Assembly: GCF_000835495.1 (NCBI RefSeq) | Contig: NW_015622546.1 | Span: 3,094,955-3,158,954, forward strand | Origin: Cladophialophora immunda | Taxonomy: Eukaryota; Ascomycota; Eurotiomycetes; Chaetothyriales; Herpotrichiellaceae | DNA: 64,000 nucleotides | Direction: 5' to 3' | In this document: positions 40,490-52,733 of the stretch, piece by piece | How the letters are laid out: the number at the start of each line of letters is the position of its first letter | Numbering within the stretch: the stretch's first letter is position 1 | Notes under the pieces: generated by a model | What the model saw: only the letters and a program-made list of their open reading frames with translations | The model's database searches: none | Told to the model about the DNA's origin: nothing | Translations under genes and position numbers: made by a program

Positions 40490-41459
40490 TAGTGTCTGCA
40501 ATCAGAACGGTACTGTACAGCAGTTTTACGCGACCATCGGCACAAGATCCTAACAGAACCTATACTCTGGAGAACTAACAGCGATGGCACGAGCGCTGAG
40601 CTTATTACCACGGATCAGGTTTCGCAAAATCGCGGTACTGATAAGTAACAAGGTAGCGGTACTCTCACTTAGACAACCGCAGCAACAGTCTGGGCAAGGG
40701 TATATCTGTCGTATCTACAGGTCCATCAGACAGCTACGGAGAGAGGGCAATGTGGTGACTGTCATATGGACCCCAGTGTATGACGAAAACAAGCTGAAGA
40801 AGATCGCCAAAGTAAAAGCACAAAAGGCAACCGGTCCAGAGGCCCGACCACAAACGCAACGACCAGGGATGAAGTCAACCATGCTCAATGGCGCACGGTC
40901 CAAATGTGACACTACCAGAAATCTGCTAGAAAAGGTCGGAAAAATCCAAGAGAATCGACACAGCGCTACCAGGCAAGCATACAAGGCGGCTATACGAGGG
41001 ACTTTCATGGAATGAAGCGAGCGTGCTTGCCCAACTTAGGATAGGTATGGTAAGACTGAATAAGTATCTTCACCGTATCAACGCTGCTCCGACAGATCTC
41101 TGCGCATGCGGACACGTGAGAGAGACAGTTGAGCATTTTCTTTTCCGATGCACCAAATGGACGGCATTCCGAACAGAGATGCTATAATGTACAGAAACCC
41201 ACAGAAATAAAATATCGTTCTACCTGGGCGGGAAGACACCAACAGATGACAAGTCCTGGACTCCAAACCTGACAGCAGTCCGGGCCACGATACCGTTTGC
41301 CATCGCAACAGGACGACTTGATAACACCACCTGACGAATCCACCATCCCCCTCTCACCATCATTTCCGATCCCCTACATTTCGACTCATGCCGGGAAAGC
41401 AGGCGCGCTTCAGCTGTCGAGGATAGGATTCCGAACACTTAGAGAATCGCCTTCAAGCT
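40490..41459 (+). mobile_element. Decayed Tad1-like LINE, 3' part (RNase H and C-terminal zinc region)
   Basis: Plus-strand frames resemble the end of a fungal non-LTR retrotransposon ORF2. These are an RNase H-like stretch (YATIGTRS, ELTAMARALSLLP, KVAVLSLRQPQQQSGQ), a linker, and after a frameshift near 41015 the segment INAAPTDLCACGHVRETVEHF with LFRCTKW, the cysteine-histidine motif of these elements. A few in-frame stops occur. The 3' tail (41352-41459) recurs at 27111-27219. Reverse transcriptase proper is missing, so this is an old 5'-truncated copy. Confidence 0.85.
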
Positions 41460-41640
41460 AGACTACTACGGTAAGATTACTAATACGAGACTCCGTAAAG
41501 ACGTAGTAAGCGAGTAAGCCTATATAGCGAAGAGGAGATATATATTGCATAGGCTTTAAGGAGACTAGGGTATACCTTGAGAAATGTATTAGTAGATCAG
41601 CTTTAGCTTACACTTTCGGCTTCGCCGCCGGGCGTAATAA

Positions 41641-41642
<2 letters not shown>

Positions 41643-41677
<35 letters not shown>
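41643..41677. repeat. (TG)n microsatellite
   Basis: An uninterrupted run of about 17 TG dinucleotides. Confidence 0.98.
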
Positions 41678-41679
<2 letters not shown>

Positions 41680-41801
41680 TAGTTTCTCACGTTGGTCCAA
41701 GGCAGAAGCGGAACCATTTTGGCGGAATTCCTGAGGCTGAGGCTGTGAATACGGGGACCAGTATGGAAGATGTTTTCCTGCCCAGATACCGTGCAGTACC
41801 T

Positions 41802-41855
41802 TGCATTTGCCCGATATCCTGCGTTTGCCCGATCTCCTGCATTTGCCCGATGTTG
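41802..41855. repeat. Three copies of an 18-bp unit in the NRPS-like leader
   Basis: Tandem TGCATTTGCCCGATATCC-type units, with small differences, lie about 150 bases upstream of the NRPS-like start codon. Confidence 0.85.
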
Positions 41856-41998
41856 TTCACAAGGCAGACCATGGTGCAGGACAATGGATTCCCGCAACCA
41901 ACATCAAAAGGCTGGTGTGCTATGCAAGAATACTACGGTAATGTCCTCAGAGTCCTCCTTATCGTCCCTCTTTGGACAAATCTATCCCACTTGACAAT

Positions 41999-44900
41999 AT
42001 GCCTTCTGCGACAGGAAAGCTGCCCATTGGCGAACGGGTCCTGCCCGCCCTCATCGACGAGTATGCTCGCGACGAGCCAGACAAATGCGTCGCCGTCGTG
42101 CCGGAAGACGCCACGATGGAAAATTGGTACAACGTGACATATCGCGAAGTGCAGCAAGTTATGGACAAACTTGCTTGGGACATTGACCGGCAAATTGGAC
42201 GCAGTGAAACATTTGAGACCGTGGTGTATGTGGGCGCCAACGACGTTAGGAACATGTGCTTCTGGGCCGCGGCGATGAAATGCGGCTACTGTGTATGTAG
42301 TCACCGTCCAGCTTATTTAGTTATTCCTCGAAAAGAAGCCCATAAGAGTGGCTCGACCGCTGGTATCCCAAATCGCATCGCTACAGGTAACTGGGTAATT
42401 TAACGCTGACGAACAACAGATCATGGCCATCTCGCCACGCAACACAGCGGGAGAGCAACGCTTCTTGCTCGAGACGACAAACTGCCACCAGCTGTTCTAC
42501 AGCAGCGAAATGGCAGGGAAGGTCGAGGAAATCAAGAAGGCTTTGGGCTCCTGGAGATTGAAGACATTCCTGGTGCCGACCTATGCCGATCTCGTGGCTG
42601 CCGGCGCATCGAGTGATGCGAAGCCGTATCCCTTTACCAAAACCTACCGGGAGTTGGCAGACAAACCCGCCTTCATCTTTCACACGTCTGGCACCACAGG
42701 CATGCCCAAGCCTATCACGCTCGTCCACTTTTATTTCGCCTCGTTGGACGGCGTGAAGCTCCTGCCGGTGCCCGAGGGCCACAAGGCCGCAGACTGGTCA
42801 GTATTGAAATCGGGGGACCTCTATTTCAACGGCTTCCCCGCTTACCACCCTGCGGGTGCTCACTACACATGTTGGTGCGCCATCCATACGGCCTCTGCAT
42901 TTGTCTCGCTTCCTCATGAGACCCCTTTGAGCGAAGACGCCTTCTTGAAAGTGTTGCGGCAATTTGAATTCGAAGTCGCCTTCCTGCCACCGTCTTTCAT
43001 CGAGGATATTGCCCACGCGCCCGATGTTCTCAACGCGCTCTCTCGCGTTAAGTATCTCTTTAGCATGGCCGGTCCGCTGGGAACCGCCTCAGGAGATATA
43101 GTGAGCAAGCATACAACGCTTCTCCAGCTCATCGGGTCCACCGAAACAGGACTTATTCCTGGCTTGGTGCCGAAAAATTGGAGAGGTTTCACACAGAACC
43201 CCTACTATGGCGACGAGTGAGTCTCGTTTCCATCCTTCTTTTGTCTCTACCCGCTATCTTGAACCACCTTTTGGGTTTGTCGCGGGGCTGATTTTGGATT
43301 TTGACAACAGGATGGAACTAATCGAGGGGACCGAGACGTATGAGAGGGTCCTCAGAAGAAATCCGAAGTTTGAGAAATACCAAGCAGTATGGTCCACGTT
43401 TCCCGATCGAACGGAATTCCGGACACGAGATCTGTTCAAGAGAGATTCAGAGGACCTCAGTCTCTGGGTTTTTGCAGGTCGGACCGACGACGTTATCGTC
43501 CTCTCGAATGGAGAAAAGGTTCAGCCCATCTCTCTACAAACCCAGATTCAAGACCATCCTCTCCTGAGGTCGGCCGTGGTTGTCGGCCAAGGTAGATTCC
43601 AAGTTGCCCTGATCATCGAACCCGACTGGCAAAAATGGGACCCCAGTCTGCCCGACCAGGAGCTGATCGATGAAGTGTGGCCCACGGTCGAGAAGGCTTG
43701 CCAGTCCGTCACGGCGGTAGGAAAGATTTTCAAAAACATGATCATGGTCTCGAAGAAAGACAAGCCTTTTCCCCGCGCCGGAAAAGGTACCGTTCAGACG
43801 GCAAAGACCGTCGTCTTGTACAAGGATGAAATTGAGGATCTCTATGCCAATAGTGATAAGGTCGAGAACGCCATATCGTTGCCGGACCTGGTCAATCAGT
43901 CAGCGATAAAAGAGTTTGTCCGGCAGATTGTGTCATCATTTCTGGACGTCGATGATCTGCAGGACGACGACCACCTCTTCTCTCGCGGGCTGGACTCGCT
44001 ACAAACCTTGGGCATGGCGAAGATGCTACGTTCCGGAATCGAACCTAAACTCAATGGTGCGGTCAAGAATGGGAAGCCCATTTTGACGCCCAGGACTATC
44101 TATCAGAACCCATCAATCACTGCGCTCACAACCCTGTTGATCACTCTCCTGACAAGCGCGGTGGCTCTTGACTCGAATGAGGCCAGCTCGCAGTTAGGGA
44201 ACGTGCTACGAGAGACACAGATAGAGTCCATGGTACAGCGGTATACCAGCGATACCATACCCAAAACAAAGAGGAATCCAGCCCGCGGGAGACAAGATGG
44301 TCTGCACGTCATCATCACAGGCACTACCGGCTCTCTTGGGCCACACCTTCTACACAGTGTGCTGTCCGACTCTCGAGTGTCCAAGGTATACTGCTTCAAC
44401 CGCTCATCCGATGCGCGGCAGAGGACGGAGCAGAGTTTCCAGACACAGAAACTGTTAAATTTGGGTCCCAAGACGGAGTTCTTGGTGGTAAAATTCGGTG
44501 CCAATGACTTTGGCTTGGACAATTCTAAGTATCAGGAGCTGCTGGAGAATGTGGACCTCATATTCCACAACGCATGGGCCGTGAACTTTAACTACATGCT
44601 GGAGACATTTGAACAGACATTCGTCAAGTCTGTCAGCGACTTCAAGGATCTCAGCCTGCGAAGCGTCCATGGTGCGCATGTGTTTTTCGTCTCATCGATC
44701 GGAACGGTGGGAGGCTGGAGGCCATCCCCGGACCGGAATACTAAGACAGAACGGATCACAGTACCCGAGTCCGTCATGTACAACGGGTCTGCCGCGATCC
44801 AGACAGGCTATGCTGAGAGCAAGCACGTCTCGGAGCGCGTCTTGGCCTTCGCGGCGGAAAATCTTGGTGTGCCCGTGAGTATCGCCAGACTGGGACAGAT

Positions 44901-45441
44901 TGCGGGACCAACCACACCTCACGGCAAGTGGAATGACGCAGAGTGGCTGCCGAGAATCATCAAGACGTCCAAAGCAATCGGCAAGATTCCTTCGACGCTG
45001 GAGGCCATTCTGGGAGACGGTATCGACTGGATCCCCGTCGATCTCATAGCCGCCGCTTGCACTGAGCTAGGCTTCAAACGACTCGCCACTCAGGACACTG
45101 AGCCTCTGGACGTATTCCACCTCGAGAATCCGAATCTGTCACAGTGGCAGGACCTTCTTCCTGCTCTCCAGAAATACTTCGCTGCTAAAGACAGCCCGGC
45201 AGAAATCGTCCCTTACAACGACTGGCTGGACGCGATCCAACAATATGTCAACGACACAGGTGCCACCGCTGTTGATCTGCCGGTTTTGTCCATATGGGAT
45301 TTCTACCAAGGGGCGAGAGACGCGCCGCAGCGTGTGAGGCCGGCAACCTCAAACACACAAGCAAAGTCGAAGGTCATCGCCAACCTCGAGCCGATCGGTC
45401 CTGAATCCATGGCCACTTGGCTAAAGCAATGGAGGTATTAA
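41999..45441 (+). CDS. NRPS-like enzyme: adenylation, thiolation, thioester reductase (A-T-R)
   Basis: Exons 41999-42292, 42420-43216 and 43311-45441, with introns of 127 and 94 nt, give 1073 residues. Seen: an adenylation domain with FHTSGTTGMPKP, GSTETG and FAGRTDDVIVLSNGEKV. The carrier domain has LFSRGLDSLQT, where the serine takes phosphopantetheine. The C-terminal Rossmann reductase has VIITGTTGSLGPHLL, SSIGTVGGW and YAESK (catalytic Tyr/Lys). There is no condensation domain. Such single-module enzymes activate a carboxylic acid and release it as an aldehyde or alcohol with NADPH, like aminoadipate reductase and fungal aryl-acid reductases. The substrate is not readable. The start uses the first real ATG; an upstream TTG frame was ignored. 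Confidence 0.93.
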
Positions 45442-46291
45442 GCAAAGTTTGACAGATTTACAATGAGCTTTGACATGCCGTAGCAAAGGAATGTACTCGT
45501 AGGTAAGGGTCATGTGCGTACCAAGGACATTGAGAGTTGGGTTATTGTACAGACCAAAAGATCGCTGATGCTGTCACATACACACGCTGACTTTGACACT
45601 GCACATGTAAGAAAATTCCGGGGTATTTCGTCCGTCCATCCAGTCAAGTTCTCGCGGAACAACCTATACTTGGATCTGTACTCTGTACTCGTACCCTACA
45701 AACTTGATCCGAGGCTGGTGGTGGCCCGCCTTACGCAGCAGGTTTCAGTGGCGGGAGGGTTACTTAAGGAGGCTGTTTAAGGGTGGCGGTGATAGGCCTT
45801 GGAGGCGAGCTTGGCGTCGTCGTAACCCCCCAGAATCCCTACCATTAGGTGGCTGCGCCCCTCACTGCCAGTGCCAATGCACCATTCGCATCCCAGCCCA
45901 GCCCGTTCCGCTTCTCCTTGTGCCTCCTGGCACTACCGAAACCGAATCGATGCATCGTCAAATATCCTTCACTTGCTGCTACCTTAGGGCCTGCTTAGCT
46001 GAGCGCTTTTGAGAGCTTTTGGCCCCCAATCTGACCAAAAGCGCTTGTGCTAGATAGGTCTTTGGCTACACAGGCGCTTTTGATTATATCAAATCCATCA
46101 AATTTTTGGTGTAAAAGCTGTCGAACGCTATAGGTTATAGTACCTCTTATATATCCACAATTTTATAAGCGTATAAACGCGACGAATTACTAGATAAATC
46201 CACATCTAACAGTCAATTTATGGGTAAGAAGCGAGTAAGGCGCTCTTACGGAGCTTTGTGGTGGCCCATAGATTTAACGATTGACCAAGGC
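45442..46291. other. Intergenic with AGCGCTTTT inverted motifs
   Basis: About 850 bases. AGCGCTTTT and AAAAGCGCT occur as an inverted pair at about 46003-46045, with a third GGCGCTTTT at about 46074, reminiscent of subterminal repeats of a DNA transposon. Ends were not found. Confidence 0.35.
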
Positions 46292-46618
46292 TTAACTGGG
46301 TTGAGCGAGCGAAAGGAAGAGACGAAATTTGCCAGGTGCGTTCGCTCGCAATACGCTAGATAGAGATTGATACGTTGCCAGTAACTTCAAGTCCTCTCGC
46401 GGTTCTCGGTTCCGGCTTTCCAGCGCTTGGAGCGCGATCTTGATCTCCGTCAGTTCAGTCCGAATCTCGCGGATGATGTCGCTTTGGCTCGCAATAGTTT
46501 CTTTCAGGTCAGCCACAAGGTGCACGACCGCGATGGTGGCTTCATTCGTCTCTTGAGCACCTCTGCATCCTCGGGCACAGGGTCCACCTTCCTCCCCGGC
46601 CACCGTGATTGTCTCCAA
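46292..46618 (-). CDS. Small coiled-coil ORF, possibly a LINE ORF1 remnant
   Basis: A 108-residue frame with a heptad-like stretch (VADLKETIASQSDIIREIRT) followed by ELTEIKIALQALESRN. It resembles the coiled-coil region of ORF1 of fungal Tad1-like LINEs or Eka-like repeat proteins. Length and context suggest a fragment. Confidence 0.35.
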   Translation of the reverse strand: METITVAGEEGGPCARGCRGAQETNEATIAVVHLVADLKETIASQSDIIREIRTELTEIKIALQALESRNREPREDLKLLATYQSLSSVLRANAPGKFRLFLSLAQPS

Positions 46619-49129
46619 GTCTGAGTCTTCATCTCTGCTCAGCTGAAGCGCTTTAGCACTGGGCTTTCTCGCTCTGCTCGAAGGGGCTCGTTGTTGCTTT
46701 GGTGTCGCTGGTGTTGCAGTCTTGCGTGTGGGCGGGCATCGTCCAATCGGGAGTTGCCGACGCTAGCGCGCGTCGGGCGCGTCAGGGCCTGAGGCCTTCC
46801 GAAACGCCTCTCAAGGGTTCCTGTTCACGTTCTGCCCGAATATCTGATCCGTCCTTTCTCTTGATACCGTCGTTTTCTTTCCCGGTTGTACGATTATCGA
46901 TAATTCTACAGTCGTTCCCGAAACTGCCCTCCCTTTCGCACACACATTGCAACTTTGTCCCAAAGAAAGCTAGTGAGAGAAGTGGATTAAATCTTACTGC
47001 ATATGTAATAGTGCTCTCTAAAATATCCTCTAATTATCGATGATTTCCCTGTACCGTGGCATTACTAATGCGGTATGACTTACTGTAAAATACGTCGGAT
47101 TAAAACCGGATCACTGCCAGGTTACACCTTCGAATGCTTACGCCACATCTGCGGGATGCTACATTTCTTTTACCCCTCATCCTACATGGTTTATTTCAAC
47201 GGAGCCATGGGCAACTCATTGCCATCAAAGCCTTCTTTAAGGCGTCTCGAGGCACTCTGAAACTTCCAAGTAACGGGAAAGCTCTCTTTACTGATGAAGC
47301 AAGATGATTCTTCACAAAAGTAGACCCAACGCTGAGATTCACGACGTCTCGGAAGCCTTAGAGAAGCTCGCTATCCTAGATACATCTACTAAATCCGAAC
47401 ATACAGGGGAGTCGCCTAATGTAGTTTTACCTCTGGAATCTTACGGAGGACCGGATGAAGGGGGAATTATAGGGTCTTTAGACAGTGAGAGTAGTGACTA
47501 AAATCAGGGGTTAGAAGATGGCGACCAGTTGTTTCTTTTGAGCCTAATCAACACTGAACAACGTCACTGGTTACACGAAAGGCCAAATCTGGGACTTATC
47601 AGGTTTACGCTTAGCGAAAGCGTTTTTATTAAAGGATCGCCCATACTTACCGTTTACGCTCCGATTAGATAATTTCCAATTCGAAGGGCATCGCGGACTG
47701 CCTCGATATTGTATCGAGGTTCTCCCTTCCAGCGGTGCAAGCGTTAAGCGGCTGGAGTTACAGGGAAGATAAATTTACCTTATGCATTAGTGGCTGTCTC
47801 TGGACGGAGTAAGTTTTCGTTGCCGCAGACCTTATTAGCTTCACTTTGACGCCCGATGTTAACGACCATGGACGACTGGGATGGTTCAATGCCTCCCATG
47901 TAGAGAAGCAGGCTGTCGCATACACACTTTGGTACCATACAAGCTTTAAAAATGAATGGGCTAAGAGTATCACGGGGAACCTTAAAAAAAGTACTACGGC
48001 AACCACACGAAGCCTTATGAATGGCATAATCACCCCCGAAAAGCATCAAGAAACCGTCAAATATATTCGGGAGGTTACCAGTGAAATTGAGAACCCGAGG
48101 GATGAATTACAAAGCCAGCGAGAAGTGCTATTGAAACAGGTGGATATCATGATCAACAGAACCCAGTGCGCAGACTGCAAAGCCTTTATCGCGGCCGTGG
48201 AGGCGTTCTTCAATTTGCGCATCATAGTCCATGAGTGTTCGACATATCCAGACCACAAGCGGCCGATTGAAACGGGCCTATGAAGTTTTATCCATATACT
48301 GCCTTTTTGCGGTATTTTCTACTTCCAGTCGCTATAAAGCTGTTAGAAGGCGACTTGTTTATGCTGTCAGGAGATGATAATGAGGCCTGCGACAGGGAAG
48401 TTTCGTAGGTGCCGTGGTTCAGGTCCGCTGTCATAGTCAATGGTTAATTCAACCTCTTGAGAACGTGGTGGACGGCGATCTCTTTCGGGTGGGCAGGAAT
48501 CAGAGTCAGATGACATTATTCGCGACAAGAGCCTCACAAGAGGCCATGGATTTCCATGTTCCGGAAGTCGCTTGTAACAAATAACGCCTTATGGAGGTAT
48601 ATGTGTGTAATATTCTTGCGTAATGTAATTCTGGGGTTGGCGGCGCGAAGTACGCAATTTAGAGTGCTATGGCCCTCGAGGCGCAGGAGCAAAACCTTGC
48701 AGAATGTCAGAGAAGGTGGCCGAAGTCAATGGAGTTGACCACAGGAAACCCGTGAATGGTTGCCAGGGTCAAAGGGCTCTCCCGACAGCTTTCATTTTCC
48801 TACCACGTCAGAGGCAGGCTCGAAATTACGTCTCATCAGGTGCGAAAGAGCCTTCCCTTCCTGTCCACACGCGAGGTATCAGTCTGGGACTTCGCTCCCG
48901 AAGCTCCGGTCGCGATCGTCACAATCGAAGCCTGGAACGTGAGCTGGCGAATCGCGGAGGTGTTGGCGTAAGGCCATCTCATTGGGAAAACCACGATCGC
49001 AATTGAAGCAATAGTCCCATGATATCTACCGCCTCTTGCTGGGGAATCACGAGTTTGTGTAACTGTAGCAGAGCTGTCGGCGTTGCATGACTGCCACAAA
49101 GGCGTTCATAACTAGGTACAGTACGATAA
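46619..49129. other. Repeat-like, gene-poor interval with unassigned frames
   Basis: About 2.5 kb. Plus-strand frames at 47075-47260, 47304-47501 and 47846-48283 (the last with a coiled-coil-like TSEIENPRDELQSQREVL) have coding-like composition but belong to no family I recognise. They are broken by stops and may be pieces of one decayed element. Confidence 0.35.
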
Positions 49130-50224
49130 CTATTGCGACTGTACTTGAAGCATTCGAATCGAGGTCTCCACAGTCTCCTGGTACAGCTGCCACGCCCGCG
49201 AGAACATGTTGTTAGGTTCGTTCGATGTCGATGGTGTGTCAAGGGTCTCTCTGGCGCACTGGATGATTCTGTCTACTGTCAGCGTATATTTCACATCCGG
49301 ATTACGCTCACCACGTCTCACTTTCCAGGCATCGCCGCTCAACTCGAGGTGCTGGTGGGCTTGAAGTTCTTTCGCTAGGACACGGTTCTTCGGGGAACAG
49401 GCATACCATCGAATCTGCCCCATATCAGCTTCGTCACGAGCGGCGTTAAATTCCTGCCGCAGTAAATCTTCAATCTCGGCACGTGTGAGAAGTATCTTTG
49501 GTGCAGCTGGGTCAAAGACAATGTAGGAACCGTCCACCACCACACAGTTGTACAAACGTCCCGATCCTCTAGGATGTTGAGTCATATAGGCGGCGTCATT
49601 ATAAACTGTTTGGAGTTGTACACGGCGTGAAGGCGTTTGAGCAGCTTTCCCGTAGCAGAAGCGGGCATGGTCGTAGAAAGGGAAAAGTTGATCAACGTGA
49701 GGCTTGAAGATAGACTTGATGAACGCTAAGCGGCTCGGAAACACTCTGTCGCTCTTTGCATCCCCAAACATTCAGCGACAACCCATCAATATGAGAAACT
49801 GGGTTGCCATGCCGCAGTCGAGAATGGTGGGTCCGAGGAATACCTCATTCATACCTCGGGAGAAATGCCCGATCCGTAGATGGACCAGCTCCCACGTGCC
49901 ATTGTCAACAACGTGAGACCAGCTCTCCGGACAGCAGCGTGTCGCATCCGGTTCCCACCATGCGATAGGCTGGTCGGGATGTAATCAATTCCATGATGCG
50001 GTGAATCTTTTCGGATAATGGATCCCTTTTAATTCGTGCCCAAAATGCCGAGCCCTTTCAGTCTCGTTGAGGTTGAGATATACTGCCGCTTGCCGGACCC
50101 CTTCGATGAAAATCTCTTCATCACATGTTGGGGATCCTTCTCTGAGCCTCGTCAGATAATCATCCACCTGCTTCGAAAGTTTTGACCCAAACCAGACTTG
50201 TATGACAGCGCTTTGCCCCAACAC
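49130..50224 (-). pseudogene. Conserved fungal protein of unknown function, interrupted
   Basis: Minus-strand segments appear to be one protein. Part one is 49985-50224 (LYLN-type helical start). Part two, in a different frame, has HPDQPIAWWEPDATRCCPES followed by GPTILDCGMATQFLILMGCR. A TGA separates it from part three (49130-49771, starting MFGDAKSDRVFP), with which it is in frame. The DCG...TQF segment recalls a family of uncharacterised fungal proteins, but no function is known to me. The TGA could derive from TGG by a G-to-A change, and the other break may be an intron or frameshift. Confidence 0.5.
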
Positions 50225-50750
50225 ATCGATCGGAGTGTCCGCCGTGATCTCGACAGAGCTGATCCTTACGGTGCCGATGGAGTTTTAAAATCCAGGAGGA
50301 AGATCGTTGTAAAAATGATGGAAAAGAGGGACGGATTTGTCACATCGCAGAAATTGTTGGAACGCTACGAGAAGATGCAGCCAAAGGTGGCAACTCCAGC
50401 TACGGCGAAAACCAGCCTGGACCGATCAAGAAGGAAGAAGAAACACCAGTTCTCTTGGAACATATACAGCTTGCAGAGCAAAGACACCGTTGCTGCAAGA
50501 CAATAGATCACCGAAAGACATCGAACATGCAGTAGTTTCCCCGGAGGACGACAAGCTCGAGAAGAGTGAGCCAAATCCTACAAAAGAGTTATCACTCTAT
50601 CCAGACCCTTTCAAGCAAGAGCTATTGCCAGAAGAAATAACATTACCAATTACTCCGATCTTACCGCCATTGATTGACAGCGCCATCAACGCTGCTAACA
50701 TTGATCTTGCTGCAATATCCGGCACAGCAGAGACGTCTCAGCGTCCTTCC
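50225..50750. other. Intergenic
   Basis: About 520 bases. Plus-strand frames at 50198-50867 are lysine-rich and unassigned, and the downstream part overlaps the regulator antisense. Confidence 0.3.
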
Positions 50751-52733
50751 TTAAGCAGAGTGATTCCCAAAAATCCAGTCTTGGGCTTGAGGGTGGATGC
50801 TGCTAGGCGGTGGTCTAATATCATTTGCTCCAGAAACGAAGTCAATGCAGTCTCGAAGCATCACTAGAAACGAGCCCTCATAATCGGCCCTGATGACGGT
50901 AAACACAAGGCCCGCCAACACATTCTTGCATTGATCGAGTCCCGACTGCCCACAAGCGCTGGCGACGACATTTCGGAGGTTGAAAGCTATGAGGGCAACT
51001 TTTCCGATTCCGACCACGCGGAGAAAGCCTTCATCGAGAGCACACGAAGATGCGAGTGCTGACCCGCTCTTCTCACAAAGCATTCGGATTAAGCGGCGTT
51101 GAGAATCCAGACCCTGTCGGGATCTCACCGATGCTGCTAGTGTCTCAATCGATCGCCAGTGGGTTGTTAGGATGACGTCGGTAGTCTGTTTCTGCATGGC
51201 TGTCAAGGAACCGGGACTCAAAGTATGAGAAACTGCCTGATTGATGGCGATATATGAGGGGTCAAACGACGGCATTCCATCCAAGTGGAGCCACTGTAAT
51301 GAGTCTGCCTGAGATTCTTGAGTAGCAGACCCTGTCGCTCCTGCGTGGACGATGGCCAATCTCAGGAGCAGATTATCAATGTGCCTCTCCCAGACATCGT
51401 CTGCGGCATTTTCTTGAAGGATTCTGGCGCTCGCGGCGACTGAGGTCGTTCTGTGTTTGTAGAAGCTCCCAGCACCATATATCGAAGATGTAGCAGCCTC
51501 AGCGATAAATAGGGTGAGCTCAATCCGAGCAGAGCGGCGCAAATCATCTCCTGTCGGGCGCTGTCCCAACATTTTCATAGTGACAAACCGAAAAAGATCT
51601 CTGGTTTCACTCAAGTAAAGAAACGCCCTATTATGTCTGCTCAAAACGTTATTGACACAAAACAGGAGGAAGGACACAACGACTGTGTCTAGATTCGGGC
51701 TCTCGGCGAAATCGTACTCAGCTCTACTTTGTTCTAGTGCCGTTATCTGAGCTTGGAGAGCGCTTTTGCAGTCTTCGCTAGGCTTCCGCCTACAGCTGCG
51801 TCCCAGATTGATCATCGGAATCGCGAGCAGAAGCATCTGGAAGTGAATATCCGATTCAGTATCGGTAGACATTATTCGTCGGTAAAGACTGCTTTTGTTT
51901 ATAATCGGATAGACTGGGTATAGCTCATCAAAGAATTTGTTGATTTCTTCCATTCGGCCCTGACTGCTAGATATATTTGGGGCCGTCGATGCCGGGGCTT
52001 GCCAAGGAGAAGCTGGGCCCGTTGAATCAATATCTTGCACGGAAAATATATCTCTTTCGAACGCCGATGCCGTGCAGTCGCCCTCGAGTCGGAACGTTTG
52101 CGTGAATGGCGATTCAGCCATCGTCGAGAAATCCTTTTCGAGATCATCTTTGTTACACTCTCGGTCACGAAATGGGGAGTTATGGCACAGTCCGCCCAGG
52201 TCACCGTGGCACAGCCAGTTGGGCTCGTTTTCTCTCCCGCCGGTACGCGAATCTTGGACGTCGAATTGGAAAGCAGGAGGTAGGTTCATGTTAAGATAGG
52301 TGGTCAGATCTGAGGGTGAGGAATTTGGAGTATCTAAATCGTTGATCGAGTCGACACGTTGCGACGATGTGGTCTCGACACACCTGAATCCCGATCTCCT
52401 GTGTCAGTGGCAGCTATTAGCGTAATCTCGTACGACACAACTTGGGTCAATTACGACTCACTTATTTGTATAAGTCGTAGATGTCTCAGAATACGTGCAA
52501 TTCCGACCACAACGCAAGCAACGAGAGCAAGAACGAGGTGAATTGGACTTTGTCAGAGACGGGTTGCGAAGAGTATTAGAACACTAGTTTGGTTACGTAG
52601 ATTCAATAGCTGTTCATAGACAGTTTTGATTGGAATCATAACATACTCGCGCCTTGCGTACCCGGCACCCATCACAGGCTCGACTAAAGCGTCGAGCCGT
52701 CGTATTCTGTCCGATCGGGAGCACTGCGAACAT
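50751..52733 (-). CDS. Zn2Cys6 transcription factor with intron-split zinc cluster
   Basis: Three exons (52647-52733, 52462-52583, 50751-52398) with two 63-nt introns give 618 residues. The first exon ends inside the cluster at RACDGCRVRKAR. The second starts with the third cysteine (CSNTLRNP) and continues to SCSRCLRCGRNCTYSE, so the loop between cysteines 3 and 4 is 17 residues, longer than usual. The large last exon has the fungal-specific transcription factor domain, with FFDELYPVYPIINKSSLYRR. It could regulate the flanking NRPS-like, hydrolase, transporter and P450 genes. The splice model is strong because frame and cysteines agree. Confidence 0.88.

Noticed and set aside
41646..42137. 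Frame with poly-valine/cysteine start through the TG repeat
   Set aside because: Translation of the microsatellite; the NRPS-like gene begins in another frame at 41999.
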